Below are positions 55,755 through 64,000 of a stretch of DNA of 64,000 nucleotides, one piece after another. Both the position numbers and the translations under genes were made by a program. This stretch comes from Palsa-601 sp963801185 (lineage in GTDB: Bacteria > Actinomycetota > Acidimicrobiia > Acidimicrobiales > Bog-793), in contig CAWDDW010000003.1 in the NCBI GenBank assembly GCA_963801185.1, forward strand, positions 1,054,001 through 1,118,000, given 5' to 3'. The notes beneath the pieces were generated by a model. That model had not been told where the DNA came from. It did not search any database and saw only the letters and a program-made list of their open reading frames with translations. Positions within the stretch are counted from its first letter, which is position 1; every line of letters begins with the position of its first letter.

Positions 55755-57801
55755 TTGCGTCACGTGCCCCGCAAGCAGACGGACGTCGCGTCGAGCCTCG
55801 CTCGCGTCGTTGCCGAGCTGGCTGCCGGCGAGGTCCGTGAGGGTCAGCTCCAGATGGCCGAAGCCGTGTCGGATGTGCTCGCCGGGAGAGGCCGGCGCCA
55901 TTTGGCCGTGGCCGCGGGCACTGGCACAGGCAAGTCGCTCGGCTACCTCGTCCCCGCCGTCCTCTCGGACAAGCGGGTGATCGTCGCCACAGCGACGAAG
56001 GGGCTGCAGGACCAGCTGGCCACGAAGGACTTGCCTCTGGTCGCCGCTGGACTTGACCAGAAGGTCACATGGGCGGTGCTGAAGGGACGCTCCAACTACC
56101 TGTGCCGGCAGAGGCTCGCAGAGATCGAGCACTTCGGCGAGCAGGAGCGGTTGGACCTCGGCGGTGTGGCAGCGCCGAAGCCTCGCCGGGGCCGGGCCGC
56201 AGTCGGGAGGGCTGCGACGTCGGAGACCCCGGGCGAGCAAGTTGCGCGCCTCGTGAGGTGGTCGGGCGAGACCGACAGCGGAGATCGCGCCGATCTCGAC
56301 TTCGAACCGCTGCCGGCGGCGTGGTCGAGCGTGAGTGTCTCGGGAGAGGAGTGCCCTGGGGCACATCGGTGTCCGTCGGGAGGGGACTGTTTCGCCGAGA
56401 AGGCACGCGCGCGAGCAGCGCAGTCCCAGGTCGTCGTTGTGAACCACCACCTGCTCGGTGCTCACCTCCGAAGCGAGGGCGCGGTGCTGCCCGAGCACGA
56501 CGCACTCGTCGTCGACGAGGCGCACGAGCTCGAGGACATTCTCGCCGCGAGCCTCGGTGTGGACGTGGGGCCGGGGAGGGTGCGAGGGATCGCGGCCGCC
56601 GCCCGGAGTGCGCTCGCGGCTGCCGGGGCGAAGTCGACCACAGCGGTGGACGACGTGCTCGACAGCGCCGTCCGTCTCGAGCGCGTCCTCTCGGCGACGC
56701 CGGAGGCCCGCCTGCCGACCGGGCTCGGGCCGGAGCTGGGAGACGTAGTGAGCGTGCTCGTCTCGCGGCTTCAACGGCTCGAGTCGCAGTTGCGGAGCTC
56801 CGGCTCGGGTGCCGGCTCGGGTGCCGGCGGAGGCAGCGCGCTCGCGCCCGAGGTCGCGCAACGGGCCCTCCGGTCGCTGCTCGCTGTCGAGCGGTGCAGG
56901 GAGGAGCTGGAGCTGTGCCTGGCGGCGGAAGAGGACACGGTCGTCTGGGTGGCTGGCGGCGACCGCCGGACGCTGCGCTCGGCGCCCCTCGACATCCGCG
57001 CCCAGCTGGCTGAGCACGTGTTCTCGGAGATGCCGGTCGTTCTCACGAGCGCCACCCTTGCGCCCGGCCTGGCCGAGCGGCTCGGTGCACCGCCCGCCGA
57101 CGTGATCGAGCTCGACGTGGGGAGCCCCTTCGACTACGAGCACCGTGGGCTCATGTATTGCGCGGTCAAGCTCCCCGATCGCCGCCGTCCCGGTGCGGAG
57201 GACCGCCTCCACGACGAGCTTCGAGTCCCTGATCCTGGCGGCAGGGGGGCGGACTCTCGGCCTGTTCACGAGCCGGCGCGCGATGGAGCTGGCAGGGTCG
57301 GTCCTGCGGGGGCGTGTCCCTTGGCCGATCCATGTCCAGGGCGATCTCCCGAAGACGGCTCTCGTCGCCGCCTTCACTGAGGAGGAAGAGTCGTGCCTGT
57401 TCGCGACAATGGGCTTCTGGCAGGGCGTGGATGTGCCCGGTGCGACGTTGTCGCTTGTCGTCATCGACAAGATCCCCTTCCCGCGGCCCGACGACCCGCT
57501 CATGGCGGCCCGCCGCGACGCGGCCGGGGCTCAGGGCTTCCGCGTCGTCGACCTGCCGAGGGCAGCCACTCTGCTCGCGCAGGGAGCCGGCCGGCTGATC
57601 CGTTCGGCGACCGACCGGGGCGTGGTTGCGGTTCTCGATCCGAGGCTCGCAACAGCCTCTTACTCGGGGTATCTCGTGAAGTCGTTACCGAAGATGCGGC
57701 GGACCCGCGACCGTGAAGAGGCGATCGCGTTCCTGCAGGGAATCCGGGCCGAGGCCCAGTCCTCTTCAGCTACCCAGGCGGCTCGACCCTCCCGCCGGTG
57801 A
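55755..57801 (+). CDS. DinG/XPD-type ATP-dependent helicase, single-base frameshift near 57215
   Basis: TTG 55755 or in-frame GTG 55764 starts the gene (PRKQTDVASSLARVVAEL). Walker A is AVAAGTGTGKSLGYLVP. The 4Fe-4S cysteines of the DinG/XPD group are in NYLCRQRL and CPGAHRCPSGGDC, and motif II is DALVVDEAHELEDIL. Gly/Ser repeats (SSGSGAGSGAGGG) lie mid-protein. At about 57215, after AEDRLHDEL, the frame shifts and resumes as ESLILAAGGRTLGLFTSRRA, TMGFWQGVDVPGATL and LLAQGAGRLIRSATDRG to 57801 (about 680 aa). The helicase resolves R-loops and other structures during repair. I see no LexA-type box in the upstream sequence. It converges on the phosphatase. Confidence 0.88.
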
Positions 57802-57816
57802 CCAGTTGAGAGTTGG

Positions 57817-58404
57817 TCAGCGGGAGTCGCCAGTGCCTGGAACCGCGGCAACGGTCCGGCGGGCGACGTCGACCTCGAAGATGACGTCGTGTGATTGGTC
57901 CCAGTTCAACGCCACCTCGGGCTCGAGGTCGAGCAGATTCCGAAGCAGCATTCGGCCGATCATCGCGTGCGACACCACGAGCGGACGTTTGACGCCGAGC
58001 ACTCCGATCCGCTGCAAGGCCGCAGCAGCACGTGCATCGGCGTCGAGGTAGCTCTCGCCGCCAGGGAACCGCCACACGTACTTGTCCGCCGATCGGCGAG
58101 TCAGCTCCCCGGGATAGGCCAGCTCGACCTCGGACGCGGTCAGGCCTGCCATACGTCCATGGTGGACCTCCGTGAGCTCTTCGAGGACGGCGACCGTCAT
58201 CCCGAGGCCTTGTGCGAGTACCTCGGCGGTCGCGGTCGCCCGGCCGAGGGGGCTTGCGAACACGCTGTCCACCGGAAGGGCGGCGACTACTGCAGCGAGG
58301 CGGCTGGCCTGCTGCAGGCCGTCAGGCGTCAGGGCGGAGTCGAGCTGCCCCTGCCTGCGACCGAGTCGATTCCACTCGGTCTGGGCGTGCCGTGCGAGGT
58401 ACAC
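57817..58404 (-). CDS. Histidine phosphatase family protein (phosphoglycerate mutase-like)
   Basis: GTG 58404 starts YLARHAQTEWNRLGRRQGQL, the active-site His block with RHA instead of the usual RHG. SALTPDGLQQA, DSVFASPLGRATATAEVLA, LEELTEVHHGRMAGLTASEV with the acid residue, FPGGESYLD and VVSHAMIGRMLLRNLL with the second His follow. 195 aa, normal for cobC/gpm-like phosphatases; the N-terminus is slightly short. Substrate unknown. The inverted repeat TGACCA-N9-TGGTCA at 57799-57819 in the convergent junction with dinG may help termination. It has no operon partner. Confidence 0.82.
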   Translation of the reverse strand: MYLARHAQTEWNRLGRRQGQLDSALTPDGLQQASRLAAVVAALPVDSVFASPLGRATATAEVLAQGLGMTVAVLEELTEVHHGRMAGLTASEVELAYPGELTRRSADKYVWRFPGGESYLDADARAAAALQRIGVLGVKRPLVVSHAMIGRMLLRNLLDLEPEVALNWDQSHDVIFEVDVARRTVAAVPGTGDSR

Positions 58405-58524
58405 GAGTCTCGAGTTGGGGTTCGGGCACCCGGCATTACTACTCCACTACCCGAGTACTCGAGCGACGTGGCCCGGGCAGAGTTGCCGATTGCCGGTCCA
58501 GCGAGCTCGGCAGTAGAGGTCAAT

Positions 58525-58603
58525 CAACGCACGGACCAAACGCACGGACTCAACGCACGGACTAAGCACTCGGACTCAACGCACGAACTGAACGACGGAC
58601 TCA
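58525..58603. repeat. Six degenerate tandem repeats in a long intergenic region
   Basis: About six copies of a 12-14-bp unit with consensus AACGCACGGACTC follow each other (units vary as AACGCACGGACC, AAACGCACGGACTC, AGCACTCGGACTC, AACGCACGAACTG, AACGACGGACTC). They occupy much of the 290-bp gap between the phosphatase start (58404) and era (58696) and end directly at a large hairpin. No coding potential seen. Confidence 0.7.
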
Positions 58604-58649
58604 AACCGTGAAGCTGGCGTCACGCCGGCGCGACGCCAGCTTCACGGTT
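58604..58649 (-). terminator. 18-bp perfect hairpin downstream of era
   Basis: Arms AACCGTGAAGCTGGCGTC (58604-58621) and GACGCCAGCTTCACGGTT (58632-58649) pair perfectly with a 10-nt loop. The hairpin starts 47 bp past the era stop (58696, minus strand) and is a good terminator for the phoH-ybeY-corC-era unit. On the plus strand the same hairpin is symmetric. No T-run is needed in high-GC actinobacteria. Confidence 0.7.
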
Positions 58650-58695
58650 CGCGGAGCCGGCGCCGAAAGGCGCCGGCCATTACCAGCACCGGCGG

Positions 58696-59626
58696 CTAGT
58701 ACCCGAGCCGCTCGATCAACTCCGGTCGGCGCTGCCAACCCTTCTCGACCTTGACGAACAGCTCCAGGTACGCGCCAGGCTCGAGCTGCTCCCGCACCGC
58801 TATCCCGGCCGCCTTCAGGACCGCCCCGCCGCGCCCGATCACGATCCCCTTCTGAGAGTCGCGTTCGACGAGGATCTCGCACCGGATCCGAGGCCATTCC
58901 CACTCGGTGACGCGGCAGGCGATGGAGTGCGGCAGCTCCTCCTCAGCAAAGCGGATCAGTTGCTCGCGGACGAGCTCGGCGACGAAGAACGCCTCTGGCA
59001 CGTCGGTAACCATCCCGGGCGGGAAATACCGGGGGCCAGTGGGCATCCGGGACACGAGGTGGGCGACGAGCTCGTCGACGCCCTCGCCCGAGAGCGCCGA
59101 TATCGGGAAGTACTCCGCATCAGCGAGGCCGAGAGACTCCTGCGCCCTCGCCAGATGCTCGAGTACCTGCGCCCGGCTCGCGCGGTCGACCTTGTTCACC
59201 GCCACGATGGACCTCGGCGGCAGCCGGTCGGCGACGAAACGATCCCCCCGCGCGATTCGCCGAATTGGCTTCCACCATGAGCACGCAGACGTCGACGTCC
59301 TCGAAGGATGCGGAGGCCGTCTCGTTCAGGCGCTCGCCGAGCGCAGTCTTCGGCTTGTGAATGCCGGGCGTGTCCACGAAGACGAGCTGTGAGCTCGGCC
59401 GGTCGAGCACGCCACGCACGCGGGTCCGGGTTGTGTGCGGGACCGGTGAGGTGATGGCGACCTTCGTGCCGATTATCCGGTTGAGAAGTGTGGACTTGCC
59501 CGTGTTCGGCCGCCCGACCAAGGCCACGAAGCCAGACCGGAAGTCCTCGCCCTCGCCGCCCATCCCGGACTCGCTCTCGCGAGTCACCCCAGCCTCGCTC
59601 TCGCGAGGCACGCCGGACTCGCTCAA
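58696..59626 (-). CDS. era: GTPase Era, single-base frameshift at a C run
   Basis: ATG 59626 overlaps the corC stop (ATGA). After a repetitive leader (SESGVPRESEAGVTRESESG) come FVALVGRPNTGKSTLLNRI (G1), VPHTTRTRVRG (G2), FVDTPGIHKPKTALGERLNE (G3), then the frame breaks in the six-C run at 59244-59249. With one base fewer it reads VEANSANRAGDRFVADRLPP and continues as VAVNKVDRASRAQVLEHL (G4), FPISALSGEGVDEL (G5) and the KH domain (VERDSQKGIVIGRGGAVLK). About 309 aa. Era binds 16S rRNA during 30S assembly. The homopolymer position makes an artefact the most likely cause, since era is essential in most bacteria. Confidence 0.93.
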
Positions 59627-60963
59627 GGAAGCCTCGTCGCCGGAGCACCGCCGGCCTCGTCGGTCTCGGAGCCAAAGCTGAGCTGCTGGCTACCTGACCG
59701 TTCCAGCCTGACAGCCCCGATCCGCCGTCCGACGACACGGTCGACGGTGAGCACGTACGGCCCGATCTCGATCGTCTCCCCGCCGGAGGGTACGTGCCCG
59801 CTCTTGGCAAGCACGAGGCCGCCGATCGTGTCCCAGTCGTCATCGACCGGGAGCTTCGTCTCCAAGAGCTCGTTCACCTCGACTACCGGCATCTTGCCGG
59901 GCACCCGGAAGACGCCCTCACCGAGAGGCTCGATCATCGGCTCGTTCGTGTCGAACTCGTCGACGATCTCGCCGACGAGCTCCTCGATCAAGTCCTCCAG
60001 GGTCACCACACCAGCGGTACCGCCGTATTCGTCGATCACGACGGCGATGTGGAACTGCCCACGCTGCATCTCGCGCAGCAACGGCGCCACCCGCTTGGTC
60101 TCTGGCACGTAGTGCGCCGCCCGCGCCACCGTCGCGACCCGTTTGTGCTCATCCCCGCCGCGCGCCGCACGGACGAGGTCCTTCGTGAAGGCGATCCCGA
60201 CCACGTCGTCCACGGTCTCCCGATACACCGGTATCCGGCTGAAGCCGGCCGTGATCGCGCGCTCGAGGACCTCCTCGACGGGAGTCTCGGCATCGACGGC
60301 GATGATGTCCGGCCGGGGCACCATCACCTCTCGCACGATGGTGTCGCCGAACTCGATGATCTGGTGGATGAGCACTCGCTCGTCGGTCTCGATCGCCTCG
60401 TCCTCGAGCGCCACGTCGGCGAACGCGAGCAGCTCCGACTCGGTCACGTCGCTCGAAGCTCGCCCCGAGCCCCCGCCCGGCGTGATCACACGAGCTATGC
60501 CGATCAGCAGCTTCGAGATCCAACGGACGGGCGGGAAACCGATGATCGCCGAGACGAGCGGCGCCGCCATGAGCGCCGCCTGATCGGCATGGCGGACGGC
60601 CCACTGCTTCGGCACGGCCTCCCCGAACACGAAGATCACGACGACCTCGAACACCGTGGCGGCCGCGACGCCCCACGGGCCGAAGAGGTGGGCTGCCACG
60701 ACTCCGACCAAGGTGGCGGCAACCAGCTGGCACAACAGGACCAGCAACAGAACAGGCGCCAGGAAACCCTCAGGGTCCTCCACCAACCGCTGCAGCGCCC
60801 TCGCACCTCGGCGCCGCGCATTGACGAGCGCCTTCGCCTTGGCCCGGGAGGTGCGCGTCAGCCCCGTCTCAGCGAGCGCCAGCACCGCAGAGCCGACGAG
60901 CAGGATGAGCACGACCCCGATCAGCGCCCCGTCGGTGCCCGTGAAGTGGGCGACGGCGATCAC
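59623..60963 (-). CDS. CNNM/CorC (HlyC) family membrane protein
   Basis: This 446-aa protein has an N-terminal CNNM transmembrane domain with three or four helices (GALIGVVLILLVGSAVLALA; TSRAKAKALVNARR follows), a VFGEAVPKQWAVRHADQAA region, two CBS domains (DERVLIHQIIEFGDTIVREV; MVPRPDIIAVDAE) and a C-terminal CorC_HlyC domain (DDDWDTIGGLVLAKSGHVP). It is associated with magnesium and cobalt efflux or membrane maintenance in this family. It sits between ybeY and era as in many actinobacteria and overlaps era by 4 bp. Confidence 0.92.
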   Translation of the reverse strand: MIAVAHFTGTDGALIGVVLILLVGSAVLALAETGLTRTSRAKAKALVNARRRGARALQRLVEDPEGFLAPVLLLVLLCQLVAATLVGVVAAHLFGPWGVAAATVFEVVVIFVFGEAVPKQWAVRHADQAALMAAPLVSAIIGFPPVRWISKLLIGIARVITPGGGSGRASSDVTESELLAFADVALEDEAIETDERVLIHQIIEFGDTIVREVMVPRPDIIAVDAETPVEEVLERAITAGFSRIPVYRETVDDVVGIAFTKDLVRAARGGDEHKRVATVARAAHYVPETKRVAPLLREMQRGQFHIAVVIDEYGGTAGVVTLEDLIEELVGEIVDEFDTNEPMIEPLGEGVFRVPGKMPVVEVNELLETKLPVDDDWDTIGGLVLAKSGHVPSGGETIEIGPYVLTVDRVVGRRIGAVRLERSGSQQLSFGSETDEAGGAPATRLP

Positions 60964-60976
60964 CGGCCCCCGCCGA

Positions 60977-61516
60977 TCACTGGCCCCCGCCCTCGGCCGG
61001 CTGTGAGAAGTGGCGCCTCAGCAGCTCGGACTCGAGCGCCTCCATCTCCTCGGCCTCGGGCTCAACCTCGTGGTCCATGCCGAGGAGGTGCAAGATCCCG
61101 TGGACGACCAACAGAGCGAGCTCGCCGGGGTAGGTGCCTGCATGCTCAGGTGCGTTGCGCCAGGCGACCTCCGGACAGATCACGATGTCACCGAGCATCA
61201 GGGGCACGGCGTCGTCGTCCGCGAGCAGCGCGTCGCGGCCCGGCCCGGTCAGCTCCGGCTCGGGGCCGGGCGGCGGAGCACACGGCACTCCGAGCTCGTC
61301 CTCGATCGGGAACGACAGCACGTCGGTCGGCCCGGCCTTGTGCAAGAACCGCTCGTTCAACGACGCGATCGTCCCCTCGTCGACGAACAAGATGTTGAGC
61401 TCCACGGAGCCGCCGATCCCCCGATCCGCCAGTACGCGCTCCGCGAGGTCGCCCCAGCGACCCGGGTCGACCGGCCGGTCGGACTGCTCGTCAGCGACGA
61501 AGACCTGGATCGGCAT
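60977..61516 (-). CDS. ybeY: Endoribonuclease YbeY
   Basis: ATG 61516 (PIQVFVADEQSDRPVDPG) is the best start and overlaps phoH by 26 bp; an earlier in-frame ATG (61564) would overlap more. The 179-aa protein has LNERFLHKAGPTDVLSFPIE, LGDIVICPEVA and the zinc-binding LLVVHGILHLLGMDHEVEPE (H-x3-H-x5-H). An insertion rich in Pro and Glu (APPPGPEPELTGPG) lies in the middle. YbeY processes 16S rRNA and takes part in ribosome quality control, next to PhoH and Era. Confidence 0.94.
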   Translation of the reverse strand: MPIQVFVADEQSDRPVDPGRWGDLAERVLADRGIGGSVELNILFVDEGTIASLNERFLHKAGPTDVLSFPIEDELGVPCAPPPGPEPELTGPGRDALLADDDAVPLMLGDIVICPEVAWRNAPEHAGTYPGELALLVVHGILHLLGMDHEVEPEAEEMEALESELLRRHFSQPAEGGGQ

Positions 61517-62507
61517 GGCCCCGAGCCTCGTCGGCAGAACCGATTCCCGCTTGCCGAGCGGCATGGCGGTCGTAAGCCGAGACGATGTCGCGCACTATTC
61601 GGTGCCGGACGACGTCGGCATGGCCGAGGCGCACGAACGCGATCCCCTCGATCCCGCCGAGCACGTCGTCGAGCCCGACGAGTCCCGACCTCCCCGCTGC
61701 GATGTCGATCTGCGTGACGTCCCCGGTGACGACGACCTTCGTCCCGAACCCTACGCGGGTGAGGAACATCTTCATCTGCTCGGGCGTCGTGTTCTGCGCC
61801 TCGTCGAGGATGACGAAGCTCGAGTTGAGCGTCCGGCCCCGCATGTAGGCCAGCGGTGCCACCTCGATGGCGCCGCGCTCCATCAAACGCTGGGTCCCTT
61901 CGGGCTCGAGCATGTCGTACAGCGCGTCGTAGAGCGGCCGCAGGTACGGGTCGACCTTGGCCATGAGGTCCCCCGGCAAGAAACCCAGCCTCTCACCCGC
62001 CTCGACCGCCGGCCGCGTCAGGATTATCCGGGTCACCTCCTTCGCCTGGAGGGCTTGCACCGCAAGGGCGACCGCGAGGTAGGACTTGCCGGTCCCGGCC
62101 GGGCCGATGCCGAAGGTGAGAACGTGGCTCGAGATGGCGTCTGCGTAGCGTTTCTGGCCGGCTGTCTTCGGGTGGACCCGGCGCCCCCGAGACGACCGTG
62201 CGACCTCGGCCGAGAGCACTTGGGAAGGCCGCAGGTCCTCTTTGACCATCTCGATGGACCGGCCGAGGTTGGCGGGATCGATTCCGTGCCCCCGCTCGAG
62301 CAGCTCCACGAGCTCCTCGAACAGCTTGCCGACGCGCTCTGCGTCCGGTCCCTGCACGTTGATCTCGTTGCCGCGCACGTGGATGTGGGTGCCCTCGAAC
62401 GCATCTTCGACGACCCTCAGCAGCTCATCTTGCTGACCGAGCAGGCCGATCATGAGATGGTTTCCGGGAACGAGGATCTTTACCTGGGTGTCGGGCACGT
62501 GAATCAC
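61491..62507 (-). CDS. phoH: PhoH-like ATPase
   Basis: GTG 62507 (IHVPDTQVKILVPGNHLMIG) gives 338 aa; an earlier start is possible but adds only a Pro-rich peptide. The KH-like N-terminus (GTHIHVRGNEINVQGPDAER) precedes the PhoH ATPase: Walker A FGIGPAGTGKSYLAVALAVQ, RPAVEAGERLGFLPGDLMAK, Walker B SSFVILDEAQNTTPEQMKM and VTGDVTQIDI. It is predicted to act on RNA with the neighbouring YbeY. 32 bp separate it from the HIT gene. Confidence 0.93.
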   Translation of the reverse strand: MIHVPDTQVKILVPGNHLMIGLLGQQDELLRVVEDAFEGTHIHVRGNEINVQGPDAERVGKLFEELVELLERGHGIDPANLGRSIEMVKEDLRPSQVLSAEVARSSRGRRVHPKTAGQKRYADAISSHVLTFGIGPAGTGKSYLAVALAVQALQAKEVTRIILTRPAVEAGERLGFLPGDLMAKVDPYLRPLYDALYDMLEPEGTQRLMERGAIEVAPLAYMRGRTLNSSFVILDEAQNTTPEQMKMFLTRVGFGTKVVVTGDVTQIDIAAGRSGLVGLDDVLGGIEGIAFVRLGHADVVRHRIVRDIVSAYDRHAARQAGIGSADEARGHADPGLRR

Positions 62508-62539
62508 TCGCAGGCTACCTGGTGGCAACGGTCCGGGCG

Positions 62540-62896
62540 TCAACCAGGGGGCCACCCCATCGCTCGGCCTCCGATGACGTGCAAGTGCAGATGGGGCACC
62601 GAGTTCCCGGAGTCCTCGCCGACGTTGAACACGAGGCGGTAGCCGCGGTCGAGACCCTCGAGCGCGGCTACTTGCTGGGCTGCGTGGAACATCTCGGCCA
62701 GCACCTGGCCGTGCGCGAGATCGAGGGCCGCCGCATCGGTGATGTGCGTGCGGGGAACTACTAGCACGTGCGTCGGCGCGCGGGGATTGATGTCACGGAA
62801 GGCGAACGTCTGCTCCGTGGCGAGCACCTCCTCGGAGGGGACCTCGCCGGCGATGATCCTGCAGAACAGGCAGTCGGCCACTTCGGGTGTCGCCAT
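62540..62896 (-). CDS. HIT-family nucleotide hydrolase (HinT-like)
   Basis: ATG 62896 gives 118 aa: DCLFCRIIAGEVPSEEVL with the HIT zinc-type Cys pair, FAFRDINPRAPTHVLVVPR, and the histidine triad in SVPHLHLHVIGG. The size and context (hemW side of phoH) agree with the HinT group that hydrolyses nucleoside phosphoramidates. The frame is open upstream but only as a shadow. The HTH gene ends 20 bp upstream. Confidence 0.92.
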   Translation of the reverse strand: MATPEVADCLFCRIIAGEVPSEEVLATEQTFAFRDINPRAPTHVLVVPRTHITDAAALDLAHGQVLAEMFHAAQQVAALEGLDRGYRLVFNVGEDSGNSVPHLHLHVIGGRAMGWPPG

Positions 62897-62916
62897 GTCG
62901 ACGGGCGATGACCTGC

Positions 62917-63153
62917 TCAGGCCTCGGCCCGGCCCGGCAAGGGGTAGAGGTGCTCGAGGCTCCCGGGGGGTATGCGTGCACGCTCGACGAAGGCCACGAC
63001 GTCCGCTTCCTGTAGCCGGATCACTCGTCCGAGCTTGTAGGCGGGCAGGTCGCCCTCGTCGATCATGCGGTACAGGGTGCGGGTGTTGACCCCGAGGTAC
63101 TGCGCCACCTCGGCTGTGCTCATCCACCGAATCGGTTCCGGCATGTTGCGCAT
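62917..63153 (-). CDS. Small helix-turn-helix (excisionase/BldC-like) DNA-binding protein
   Basis: This 78-aa protein (ATG 63153 or in-frame 63144) has one MerR/excisionase-type winged HTH: WMSTAEVAQYLGVNTRTLYR, then MIDEGDLPAYKLGRVIRLQE and ADVVAFVERARIPP. Such small proteins occur next to hemW in actinobacteria. It has no effector domain and probably acts as a dimer on DNA. The hemW end is 22 bp upstream. Regulation target unknown. Confidence 0.85.
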   Translation of the reverse strand: MRNMPEPIRWMSTAEVAQYLGVNTRTLYRMIDEGDLPAYKLGRVIRLQEADVVAFVERARIPPGSLEHLYPLPGRAEA

Positions 63154-63175
63154 CTTAGCGGCGTCTCTTTCAGTT

Positions 63176-64000
63176 TCAGGTGATCTTGCTCAGCTCCGCT
63201 GATCCGAGCCGGCAGGCGACCTCGTTCGCGAGCAGCCGCCCGGCAAGGGTCAGCGCGACCCGGCCCTCCGCAACAGCTTCCACGAGGCCGTCGAGAGCGG
63301 GGTCGCTACCGACCGGCAGGCTCGACTCCGGCACCCCGTGTCTCGTCCGCAAAGAGAGCTCGAGCGCCTCGCTCCGCCTCTGAGCCGGGGTCAGGGTCTC
63401 GCTCGCGGCGACCGGTGACCTGCCCTCTGAGACTGCGGCGATGTAGCGCTCGGGCGTGCGCACGTTCCACCACCGGCGCCCGGCTCGATGGCCATGTGCG
63501 CCAGCCCCGATGGCGAGATAGTCGCCTTGTTCCCAGTAGCCCTGGTTGTGGCGGCATTCATGGCCAGGCTTTGCCCAGTTCGAGAGCTCGTACCATGCCA
63601 GTCCCCTGGCGCTCAGCAATCGGTCCGCCATCTCGTAGCGAGTCGCCTGGACGTCGTCGTCGGGATGGCGGGCCGGGTCCCGCCACAGCGGCGTGCCGGG
63701 CTCGACCGTCAGCGCGTAAGCGCTCACGTGCGACGGGGCAGGATCGATACCAAGCACTCCGACGAGCGTCGCCAGCCAGCTCCCGTCGGTCTCGCCGGAG
63801 CCACCGAAGATCAGGTCGACGCTGTACGACGAGATCCCGGCGGCACCGATCGCGGCCGCAGCCGATGCAACGGCTGCCGGGTCGTGGGCCCGGCCGAGCC
63901 CCCGCAGCACCACCGGGTCGAGCGCCTGCACGCCGAGCGAGATCCGGGTGGCTCCGGCGGCCGCGGCGGCGACAGCCCAGCTGTCAGTGACGTCCTCGGG
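63176..64000 (-). CDS. hemW: HemW-like radical SAM protein, C-terminal part (runs off right edge)
   Basis: The reading is open from the right edge: GATRISLGVQALDPVVLRGL, then GRAHDPAAVASAAAAI, SYSVDLIFGGSGETDGSW, HVSAYALTVEPGTPLW, LAWYELSNWAKPGHECRHNQ, GYWEQGDYLAIGAGAHGH and a HemN-type C-terminal domain ending LGSAELSKIT. These are the conserved blocks of HemW (CPO-like, heme chaperone). The N-terminal radical SAM Cys motif is outside the window. HemN itself is less likely because of the compact C-terminus. It starts the downstream HTH-HIT-phoH block. Confidence 0.9.
   Translation of the reverse strand, partial: PEDVTDSWAVAAAAAGATRISLGVQALDPVVLRGLGRAHDPAAVASAAAAIGAAGISSYSVDLIFGGSGETDGSWLATLVGVLGIDPAPSHVSAYALTVEPGTPLWRDPARHPDDDVQATRYEMADRLLSARGLAWYELSNWAKPGHECRHNQGYWEQGDYLAIGAGAHGHRAGRRWWNVRTPERYIAAVSEGRSPVAASETLTPAQRRSEALELSLRTRHGVPESSLPVGSDPALDGLVEAVAEGRVALTLAGRLLANEVACRLGSAELSKIT

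Noticed and set aside
57799..57819. Inverted repeat TGACCA-N9-TGGTCA as a regulatory operator
   Set aside because: It lies in a convergent junction with no promoter, so a weak bidirectional terminator is more likely; arms are short and may be chance.
1..64000. Prophage, transposase, integrase or CRISPR features
   Set aside because: No transposase or phage motif, no direct-repeat/spacer array and no terminal inverted repeats with a recombinase were seen. The small HTH at 62917 resembles excisionases only in fold and sits in a housekeeping block.

Overview
The window looks like a chromosomal segment of a high-GC actinobacterium (Actinomycetota). The reasons are strong GC bias at third codon positions, many GTG and TTG starts, lipoproteins and twin-arginine precursors, a recO/uppS neighbourhood, a hemW-HTH-HIT-phoH-ybeY-corC-era block, and an FrhB/F420-type flavoprotein. 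Class-level placement is not possible from sequence alone; Acidimicrobiia would fit but is a guess. I see no prophage, insertion sequence, CRISPR array, rRNA or tRNA.

Layout. (1) 1-11.3 kb: an amino-sugar cassette with a ROK repressor facing a ROK kinase, a Dpp/Opp-type ABC importer (binding lipoprotein, two permeases, fused double ATPase), a GH20 beta-N-acetylhexosaminidase, an acyltransferase and a lipoprotein. (2) 11.3-15.4 kb, minus strand: two unknown proteins, then nagA and a SIS-domain sugar-phosphate enzyme. The ROK-type operator found upstream of the SIS gene also lies in front of the 1-11 kb operon, so both probably form one chitin/GlcNAc regulon. (3) 15.4-17.2 kb: recO, a small membrane protein, uppS. 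(4) 17.2-22.4 kb: a siroheme-synthesis dehydrogenase divergent from cysH, sulfite reductase, an FrhB-like iron-sulfur flavoprotein and a 122-aa protein. An Rrf2/IscR-like site covers the promoter. (5) 22.4-30.9 kb, minus strand: histidine utilisation (methyltransferase, hutH, hutU, hutF, an inserted membrane protein, hutI). (6) 30.9-37.0 kb: two lipoproteins and a large secreted sedolisin with IPT and FN3 domains. (7) 37.2-44.9 kb: an AddB/AddA-like helicase-nuclease pair overlapping a D12-class DNA adenine methyltransferase. (8) 44.9-52.3 kb: envelope genes (three polytopic membrane proteins, one OafA-type acyltransferase). (9) 52.3-55.6 kb: a COG4280-like membrane protein pair, a small Tat-exported protein, DUF4331 and a small partner. 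(10) 55.7-64 kb: dinG-like helicase, histidine phosphatase, then era, corC, ybeY, phoH, HIT, HTH and partial hemW.

A cross-cutting observation is that about twelve conserved genes are interrupted by single-base frame changes (ten behave as +1, two as -1), several of them at G/C runs. In each case the rest of the protein reads on intact in the next frame. I read these mainly as sequencing or consensus errors and annotate the genes as whole loci. The most interesting biology is the sulfite reductase-FrhB pair, which resembles in split form the architecture of methanogen F420-dependent sulfite reductase, and the AddAB-methyltransferase operon.
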